A DNA stretch of 64,000 bases from Diogma glabrata (taxonomy: Eukaryota; Arthropoda; Insecta; Diptera; Cylindrotomidae): assembly GCA_963693315.1 (NCBI GenBank), contig OY856186.1, forward strand, positions 286,208,930 to 286,272,929, read 5' to 3'. The translations under genes and the position numbers were made by a program. Positions 57,252 through 64,000 of the stretch are shown here, piece after piece (position 1 is the stretch's first letter; every line of letters starts with the position of its first letter). Below the pieces are notes generated by a model. It saw nothing but the letters and a program-made list of their open reading frames with translations, was not told where the DNA came from and ran no database searches.

Positions 57252-57927
57252 AACAATATTTTATTGAAATCTGATGACTATGATTTAAAGCGTTACGAAA
57301 ATTGAATAATAATAATTAAATAAAAATAAATCAAAGTTTAAAACGCTCCTTATATCACTCCTTTACTCCGTTATTTCAGAGCGAGTAAAATAAAATAAAT
57401 ATAAAACTCCTAAATACAGGAGTGAAAATAATAAAATATCGTTTTTGCTCCTATATTGAAATAAATGTTTTCTTTCAAATACTCGAACATTTGGTTATGG
57501 CTTCGTAATTGATGCTTTCCAACGTAAAAAGTAAATAATTTTTGAGAATGTTTTATTCAATTTTTCATGTATTTTTAATTTTTATAAAAATACATAAAAA
57601 GGATGACGAAAAGATACTAATTTTCTTCTTTTGCAAATGGATGGAAAAAAAATATATAAAATAAAAAATCTTTATGAGCGAAATCGAAAAACTAAAAATA
57701 TCACTCCTATGAGCAAGAGAGATAATTAAATTATAAACTTTTTAATTTATGAATAATATTTTTAGGAGTGAAATGAGTGCTCGAATAAAATAAAATTGTA
57801 AACTCTGAAATAAATATATTCACCTTAGTCTGCAAGATTTATATTTATGTATTTTCATTTAATTATTATTATTCAATTTTCGTATCGCTTTAAATCATAG
57901 TCATCAGATTTCAATAAAATATTGTTT
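57252..57927. mobile_element. 676-bp TIR element interrupting the gypsy integrase
   Basis: About 80-bp inverted ends, AAACAATATTTTATTGAAAT (57252) against its complement ending 57927, with one or two differences over ATCTGATGACTATGATTTAA. The interior repeats AGGAGTGAAA/CACTCCT motifs in both orientations. On its right the integrase reading (EEWIPYFVYK) breaks off exactly at the element end. Continuation on the left was not found. Confidence 0.8.
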
Positions 57928-57929
57928 AT

Positions 57930-58570
57930 ACACAAAATATGGAATCCATTCTTCCCAGTTATAATCACTCGTGAATGAAAGAAGATATGTATTCATTCAA
58001 TACTCGATGGTTTCTTTCAATAGAACCAAGAGTCTCATGGTGATATGGTTTTGCGATTATATGGGATATTTTAAAGAATGCACATACGTTTCTCATTATT
58101 TCATTTACGAATTCTGTCCCTAAGTCCGTTTTTAATGTTTTAAAATTACCGTATTTTAGAATAAATTTTTCTGCGAACGCTTTGGCTATTGTTTTTGCTT
58201 CTTTGTTTTCTATCGGTATCGCTTCAATGTATTTCGTCAAATCGCATTGAATTGTAAGAATGTATCTATTGCTATCCATAAGTCGCAATGGTCCAACTGT
58301 GTTCATTGAAATTGTTTCAAAGCTTGTTGTCGGCGTATCAGTTATGAATAATTTCTCCTTAATATTTCTAGTTTTTTTATTTTTAGCACATGATTCACAT
58401 TTCTTTACATATTTTTTTATCATTTTACTCATATTTTTCCAGGCCCATCTTTGTTTTAATTTATTAATTGCTCTTTTAACACCTGAATGTCCTCTAGTAT
58501 GTGGTGTATCGTGGTAAACTCTTATTATATCATCCATTTTGTTCCTATCTATAATTCTGAGGTGCTTCAT
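57930..58570 (-). pseudogene. Gypsy integrase
   Basis: N-terminal HHCC zinc site (H-x4-H ... C-x2-C: YHDTPHTRGHSG ... CESCAKNKK), then the catalytic core. The first catalytic Asp is replaced by Asn (ISMNTVGPL). The second Asp (KTDLGTEFVNE) and the Glu (GSIERNHR) remain. The frame shifts near 57968, after which DYNWEEWIPYF continues until the inserted element. Confidence 0.85.
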
Positions 58571-58847
58571 AAATTATTATTTTTAATTTCGTTTGCATAT
58601 TATCATTGTTATTTTTCTGCTGCAGCTTATTGAATTCATTTTTAAATTCATTATAAGCTTCTATAAGCTTCTCCAGTGTATTCCCTAGGGATGTACTTGG
58701 ATTTTCACTATATATTACTAGTATTGCTCTTTTATTATTTTTATTTAATTCAATTATTCGCAAACTATCATTGTTTTCTTTGTGATCAACACATTTCTTC
58801 TTTATTATATCACGTGATTTTTTATCTTCGAATGACAAGGTTCTCAT
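58545..58847 (-). pseudogene. Gypsy RNase H-integrase linker region
   Basis: A Lys/Asn-rich frame (MRTLSFEDKKSRDIIKKK) lies between RNase H and integrase and overlaps the integrase start in another frame. It has no recognised domain. Similar low-complexity linkers occur at this place in insect gypsy elements. Confidence 0.5.
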
Positions 58848-58993
58848 ATTTCTTATCTGATATAGAGGTGCAGTTCCATGAATAAAGTTGATCAGACTTC
58901 TTCAAATCTGCAGAGATTTTCGTATTGTTCTTTTCCTTTCTTGTCATAGCCCTTATTGTAACTGTATTTACCGTGGATGTTGGTATCATCGCT

Positions 58994-59240
58994 TTAAGCG
59001 TATCTGAATTTGTTTCTATTCTGTTTATAAATGATTTGAAAATCATAATCAGATAAATCAAACCTGATTCTTGTTAGTTTTGATGACGGATTTTTGTGCG
59101 TGAACAGACTCACTAATGGCCTGTGGTTTATCACCACTGTAAATTTTCTCCCGTAGATGTACGGTCTAAAAAGTTTATAACACAGTGATAACACAGCTCC
59201 CAATGCATAATTCGATGCATCTGTTGTTGTTATGAATGTC
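58994..59240 (-). pseudogene. Gypsy RNase H
   Basis: The frame GAVLSLCYKLFRPYIYGRKF, NHRPLVSLF and RIRFDLSDYDFQIIYKQNR corresponds to the central and C-terminal part of the RT-linked RNase H. The first catalytic Asp region (TDASNYA-like) is seen only partly, before a frameshift at about 59235. Confidence 0.75.
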
Positions 59241-59242
59241 TC

Positions 59243-60020
59243 TTAAAAATTTGGGTATTTTAACATTGGTGGATTGATTAGCTTGTTTTTTAATGTTGTG
59301 AATGCTTCCTCACATTCTTTAGTCCATTCGAACGTTGTGTTCTTGTTTTGTTTTGCGATTTCTGCGAATTTTGGTATAAATCTTCTATAGTAGCTACAAA
59401 ATGCTGTAAATCGTTTAGCTAATATCATATTTTTAACTATATCATGTTTTTTCAGATCTGTTTTTATTCTTTGACTTGTTATTAAGTGTCCCAAATAACT
59501 TACTTCGATTTTTAAAAAATTGCATTTTCTTGGATTTAATTTTAAATTGTATTTTCTCAATCGTTCAAAGGTTTTAATCAGGTTCGTATTGTGGTGTTTC
59601 AAGCTACACTCGAATATAATTATGTCATCGACATATAAGAATGCTTCTGCTTCTAGACCAGCTAGTGCTATGGATAACATTCTTTGAAAGCTGTTAGTTG
59701 ATATTTTTAACCCGAATGGTAATCTTTTAAATTGATAATGCCTTTTATTTGTTGAGAATGCTGTTAATGGTCGTGAATCCTTTTCAAGTTCTATTTGGTG
59801 ATAAAAACTCGCCAAATCCAGTGTTGTAAAACATTTTGCTCTTCCAAGACTATCTAATATGTCGTCTAATCTTGTGAGTGGGAACTTATCGTCTACGATC
59901 TTCTTATTGAGTTGTCTGAAGTCAACTACAAGTCGATGCTTTCGTCTCCTTCTTTACAATTAGTAGAGGTGCATTAAATGAACTTGTTGATCCTTCTACT
60001 ATATCTCCTTTAATTAGTTC
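59243..60020 (-). pseudogene. Gypsy reverse transcriptase
   Basis: Blocks: RLVVDFRQLNKKIVDDKFPL, TTLDLASFYHQIELE (catalytic Asp of motif A), LPFGL, catalytic YVDD in AFLYVDDIIIF, LNPRKCNFLK, YLGHLIT and the connection FEWTKECEEAFTTLKNKL. A frameshift at about 59945 separates the first finger block LLIVKK from RLVVDF, and stops occur above it. Confidence 0.85.
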
Positions 60021-60252
60021 TTCTACTTGATTATTTATTTCTTCAATTTGAGATTGAGGAAATCTATAGTTTTGATATAAACTGGTGTTTTATCCATTGT
60101 AGGAATGGTTTGTTTATAAAAATTATTTGTTGTGAGATTATCTCCCTTTAAATGAAAAATATCAGAATATTGTTCACAAATTTCCAAAATTGATTGTTTG
60201 CTGCATCATCCAAATTTTCGATGTTTAATTCTTCTAAAAGTTTCATGTATCT

Positions 60253-60591
60253 TTATTTCTTTAAATTCTTTATTTTGTCATATCGTACATTCATAACGTC
60301 GTAATTTCTGAGTGGTACTATCTTTGGTGAGATATTCTTGACTGTTATTTCATGATCAAGTGTGTTGAGAATTTTTATATGTGTAATGCTTTTTTCTTGT
60401 ATTATTGAATTTGCTATAAATATACCATCTTGTATTTCTTCGCCTAAAATTACACTATTTTCAGCTACGTTTGAATTTATCGCTTTCATCATTTGTGTAC
60501 GTGCTGGTATTCTAAAGTTGTTTTCTTCTCTCAATTTTGTTCTAATCGGTAGTAAAATTTCTGTACCATTTATAAAAAGTCCAAGCGGCAC
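60253..60591 (-). pseudogene. Gypsy pre-RT (protease-RT spacer) segment
   Basis: The frame includes LPIRTKLREENNFRIPARTQ and VKNISPKIVPLRNYDV. The IPART...G(I/L)...NISPKI pattern is typical of the segment between protease and RT in mdg1/412-like gypsy elements. No protease DTG motif was seen. Confidence 0.6.
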
Positions 60592-60639
60592 GTATATCCG
60601 CTAGAAATAGGTAGATTTCGAGATCAGACAGTTTTGTGT

Positions 60640-60945
60640 GCCAGTAGAATCTGATGTATCAGATTAGTTTAAACAAAACAAACTAATTTCAAAAAGATAT
60701 CGAACAAATTTTAAAAAGAAAATTAGCTACCTACAAGCAAAATTATATCTATCCAATTTTGCAACAAACAAATATCAAATCTACCACAGAACATGTGTGT
60801 GACAATTTATGACACAAACCTAATCTATATCATATAATCTATATCATATGTATTTCTAAGAAAAAAAATTAATTGCTTCGATTCAGATCTTTTATTTTTT
60901 TGACTGTTATAAGGTTGACATTGACTGTTATAAGGTTTTTGGAAA
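60640..60945. other. Non-coding sequence above the gypsy pol
   Basis: No gag frame. TTGACTGTTATAAGGTT is repeated at 60899 and 60921. Confidence 0.4.
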
Positions 60946-60949
60946 TTGT

Positions 60950-61610
60950 AGTTGGGGATTGTTGCAAACTTTTTTGTTGAAGCCAACAAGTCAAAAAGTC
61001 AAAATGCAGTTAGAGCAGAGGTTTATATTTATAAGAAATGGATTAAAATGTTTCCACAGATTCTAAATTTATGAAGATTTTAAAAATATTAGTATCCAAA
61101 CGGCCGTTATAACGGATTAAAAAACCCACTTTTTTTTCTAGTATAAAGCCTATAGTTCCTTAACCATATGTCAGATTTTTCTGATTTACGAACTTGTCCA
61201 AGATATTAATAAAACACACATTTTTAAAAAAGGTTTTTTGATCTGGCCCTATAAATGCGACCGTGAGAGTGCCGGTTGTTTCAAAAAAAAAATTTTTTTT
61301 TGCAAACTTTTTTGTTGGAGCCGCTCACTCAGGAACCTCTAACTGCAGAGGTCTATTTTTAAAACAAATTGATAAAAAAGATCCCAAAGATTCTAAGTTT
61401 GTTAAATTTTTTGAAATATTAGTATCCAAACGGCCGTTATAACGGTTTTAAAAAATCAATTTTTTTCAGAAAAAAGCCTCTAGTTTCTTAACCACGTTTC
61501 GGATTTTGCTGATTCACGAACTTGTCCAAGATATTATTAGAACACACAAGTACAGAAAATTTTTGTGATCTACCTCAACAAATGCGACCGTGAGAGTGCT
61601 GGTCGTTTTC
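60950..61610 (+). repeat. Tandem pair of about 330-bp units
   Basis: Unit markers occur twice: TTGCAAACTTTTTTGTTG (60962, 61300), ATCCAAACGGCCGTTATAAC (61094, 61424), CACGAACTTGTCCAAGATAT (61188 as TTACGAAC, 61515) and ATGCGACCGTGAGAGTGC (61255, 61582). The units are about 80-85% alike. A diverged inverted relative lies at 12.1-12.3 kb. Confidence 0.8.
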
Positions 61611-61631
61611 GTTATATCTCATATCGTTTAT

Positions 61632-61745
61632 ATATATCGACGGCTACAGAGCATTTACATGTAACTACATTTTTGACAATTTTAGAGGAAGCGAAAAAAA
61701 GGTTTCATTGCAATTCTTAGTAACCTTGAAAGTAAAATTAATTGT
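61632..61745 (+). mobile_element. MITE family W, half copy
   Basis: TATCGACGGCTACAGAGCAT, GTAACTACATTTTTGAC, GAGGAAGCGAAAAAAAGGTT and CCTTGAAAGTAAAATTAATT parallel the left arm of the element at 54543. The right arm is missing. Confidence 0.7.
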
Positions 61746-61965
61746 TAATAAATCAAAAAAAATATATTAAAAGTGATGAACTGATATTTAATTTAACAGG
61801 CAATATCGTTGTTATTTATTTTGTAGATACATGGTTGTGAATAAAAAATTTTATAATGCAGAATTGTGTATCTGCATTTTCGAAGTAAAACAGTGAAATT
61901 TTTTGTGCAATGCTGTCTATATTTTTTTTATTTTTTTTTTTTAATAAAATGTGATGTGTAGTATT

Positions 61966-62580
61966 TTAATAAAATGTGATGGCATTACAATATGTGTCAC
62001 ATAAAAACCTTTTAAGACCAAGGTCCCACAACAACATGCGTTCTAAGGATGTTAATGGACGCAAATCTGTTTTTTTTCTTGTTTTTATTTTTAATATTTT
62101 TTTGTTAAGTAATGGATAACCATAAATCCTATCACATATAAAATATGACATAGGCCAATATTTTGTGATAGGATAGGGAAAATAAAAATAAAATAAGAGA
62201 TAAAAAGCAAATTTGTTTTAAAAATTTGCAGGAACAAAACTAAAATTGGTTTGCCAATAGTCCAGCTAATGGCATAATCCTTGATTTTGGGACGCAGTAT
62301 ATTTTTCAATGATTAAAGCTCAGATATATAGTTATATGAAGGCTCGTTTCTTCGAGCAAACTACAGCGTTCCAGCATCAAGGAATATTCATTAGCTAAGA
62401 TTGAGAGTGCTACCGTTGACTGAATACAGTTCATCCACCAGCACCCCTAAGATATCACCTTGGCTAGTGATATCTCACTGCTATTGCCAGTGGTATGTGA
62501 TATCTCACGTTAACTCATATGCCAATAGCAGGGACTGGAGTACGCGGGGTTGTCACACCCGTGGATCAAAAAATAGAAAA
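61966..62580 (+). repeat. Dispersed repeat family X, most complete copy (about 600 bp)
   Basis: The left end is TTACAATATGTGTCACATAA and the right end CGGGGTTGTCACACCCGTGG. In between are ACATGCGTTCTAAGGATGTT, AGATTGAGAGTGCTACCG, CCAGCACCCCTAAGATATCA and ACTCATATGCCAATAGCAGG. Relatives are at 13480, 15115, 21770, 40049, 40750 and 46345. No coding frame. The GTGTCACA / TTGTCACAC ends hint at short inverted termini, but this is not proven. Confidence 0.7.
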
Positions 62581-62624
62581 AAATTAGCAAATTAACAAAA
62601 ACTGATCCCTCCATGCGTAGGTAA

Positions 62625-62765
62625 GGGGCTGTTCATAAATGACGTCACGCATTTTTCTGGATATTTTTACCCCCCCTCCCCCCTCAGTCATATTTCGTCA
62701 CACAATCCTTATCCCCTTCTATAAATGACGTCACAAATTTATGACCCCCTCCCCTCAAATAAAAA
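62625..62765. repeat. GACGTCA-containing terminal repeat
   Basis: CTGTTCATAAATGACGTCAC (62631) and TCTATAAATGACGTCACAAA (62719) surround two C-rich tracts (ACCCCCCCTCCCCCCTCAG; GACCCCCTCCCCTC). It may be one terminus of the element whose coding remnant follows at 62950-63990. Confidence 0.5.
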
Positions 62766-62949
62766 ATCATTTATAATTTTTAAAAGTATATTTATATATT
62801 TTATTTTTTATTGTATTTACATCTAAACATTTAAAATAGTGCATAATTTATTCATTTTGATAAATAATAAATTAAAATAACAAATTATATTGAAATAAAC
62901 AAAAAAATTCAAGAGATGATTCATTATGCTAAATAACTCATCCAATTTG

Positions 62950-63990
62950 ATTTTAAGGAGTGGTTTGTCTTTCTTCCTCCCATAGTAGCCGAAAATGTTC
63001 TTCTATTGATATAACTAGGAAATTTTGCTCATTTTGCTCATTCCATTTAAGTCTAACTCAGCCTCATCGTACTAATCTACACTTTCACTGTTCTCTTGCT
63101 CTGCAATTATTGCTATTAATTCTCGTTGTCTTGATGCAGCTGCTATTCTTGTTGGTCTTACACGCTTGGTGGGATGTGATACTATTTTATGTTGATCTGA
63201 ATGGTTGCGGAGCATAGTCATCGATGCAAAGTATAGGTGACAAACAGAACAAATTCTGTTATTTAATGTATGTTGAATCGATGGGCAATATAAAACATAT
63301 GGAATAGTTTGGAAAACATTAGCCGATGTGGGTCAAATATCAGTCAACCGCATATTTTTTGACATTCATTTTTATCGTCTTTTCAGGAGCCTTGAGTCCA
63401 TTGCTTAATTGGTCCATTGGAATAGGTGGTGGAAGAAATCTATTTTCGACAATGCTAAAATATGAACTTTTAGGTTTTGAACAGCATTCTTTGTTTGAAC
63501 ATTTGACGATTTGTGTCATATATTGGCTTGTTCGCACGTGAATATCATACCACTGTTGTCTCTTGCGTATAAATGTTCTTTCAAAAGCTCTAAATTTTCG
63601 GAATCAATGTATTCCGCAACAGTAGCAAAGTCATCAATTTAGAGCAGATAAAGTTTCTCCGGCAAACTTAAACAAATTTTTTTTCAACTCATGGTCGTTT
63701 TTTTTCACGTTTTTCATTCAAACGAGTGCCATACTTATCATGAGGCAATATTAAACCACTAAGTTCTCTGCTAAGTGGAGCTATTAGTGGAGCTATTCTG
63801 CTCTATTAAAAGAATTTCTACCGGGCGTATTTAAAACGATGAACAGAGCGTCAAGATTATTTTACAGAAATGATGAACAGCAACCGATAAGACTTTAACG
63901 TGTCTTGGATTTTCGTCCAGACCACCATCAACTGTAAAAATAAAAGTTGGTTTAAGTTGCCGATCGAAACTAGTCATGGTGATTGTCTCA
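62950..63990 (-). pseudogene. Transposon-derived gene remnant with a C2H2 finger
   Basis: Minus-strand frames, interrupted by stops and frameshifts, read FIFTVDGGLDENPRHVKVLS (near 63940), DFATVAEYIDSENLELLKEH (near 63600), RTSQYMTQIVKCSNKECCS and NRFLPPPIPMDQLSNGLKAP (63537-63400). The finger ICSVCHLYFASMTMLRNHSD (near 63240) follows, then a basic tail VSHPTKRVRPTRIAAASRQR. This order resembles a family of repeated, transposon-like insect proteins that I know only as uncharacterised. Function is unknown. The N-terminal side runs off the window. Confidence 0.5.
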
Positions 63991-64000
63991 AATTTTTTTA

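Larger units (their letters stand above)
57928..60600 (-). mobile_element. Ty3/gypsy retrotransposon pol, defective
   Basis: Minus-strand order is a pre-RT region (60591-60253), RT (about 60020-59243), RNase H (59240-58994), a linker (58847-58545) and integrase (58570-57930). The RT-RNase H-integrase order defines Ty3/gypsy. No gag and no LTR were recognised on either side. The integrase end is cut by the TIR element. Frameshifts separate all domains. Confidence 0.85.

Noticed and set aside
57270..57330. CTGATGA followed by GAAA inside the TIR element, looking like another hammerhead core
   Set aside because: The bases between the two blocks do not form a stem, the base after the AATT palindrome is G (not allowed as cleavage base), and stem I does not pair.

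Overview
The window looks like nuclear DNA of an insect. It is AT-rich, has short GT-AG introns, long TE-filled introns and intergenic stretches, and a Drosophila-approximated (app)-type DHHC gene. I cannot fix the order. One run of exactly 200 N (15404-15603) is a scaffold gap.

Host genes are few. (1) A two-exon LITAF-domain gene at 1035-1524 (+). (2) A DHHC palmitoyltransferase of the ZDHHC14/18-approximated type, running from 38134 to 56164 (+). It has seven clustered exons, then either a short C-terminus ending at 42970 or a splice across a 12.7-kb intron to a low-complexity Asn/Ser-rich last exon at 55113-56164. (3) One orphan 3' coding exon with a clean splice acceptor at 25326-25603 (-). 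(4) A frameshifted DnaJ (Mrj/DNAJB6-like) first exon at 16718-16870, carried by a segment inserted in a retrotransposon.

Most of the rest is mobile DNA at several stages of decay. 3.3-7.6 kb: RNase H-bearing LINE (-), with an inserted foldback and a 386-bp tandem duplication. 7.8-8.2 kb: long-TIR MITE. 8.9-11.7 kb: CR1/jockey-like LINE (+). 15.6-18.6 kb: RTE-like LINE (-) split by 1.14 kb. 19.2-20.1 kb: foldback. 24.7 kb: 243-bp MITE. 25.1-25.3 kb: (TA)n. 25.8-26.6 kb: hAT-like element. 26.9-31.8 kb: three DNA elements nested in one another. 32.5-35.7 kb: satellite of about 629 bp built from four related monomers. 46.7-48.4 kb: jockey-like LINE (-). 48.4-52.6 kb: CR1-like LINE (-) with a zinc-finger ORF1. 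57.3-57.9 kb: TIR element. 57.9-60.6 kb: Ty3/gypsy pol (-). 62.6-64.0 kb: transposon-derived C2H2 pseudogene (-). An unnamed dispersed repeat family recurs at six or more places.

The most interesting signal is three unrelated-looking loci (11721-11766 -, 52779-52823 +, 54408-54460 +) that share one RNA architecture. Each has CTG-N-Y-GAT, a stem, GAAA, a palindromic stem, H, and then an AT-rich AATAAA-like tail. In each locus the stems differ in sequence but still pair. This is a hammerhead-ribozyme-like layout with one extra U after the canonical A9. Other notable items are a 724-bp palindrome with a very GC-rich core inside the app intron, and two alternative app C-termini.
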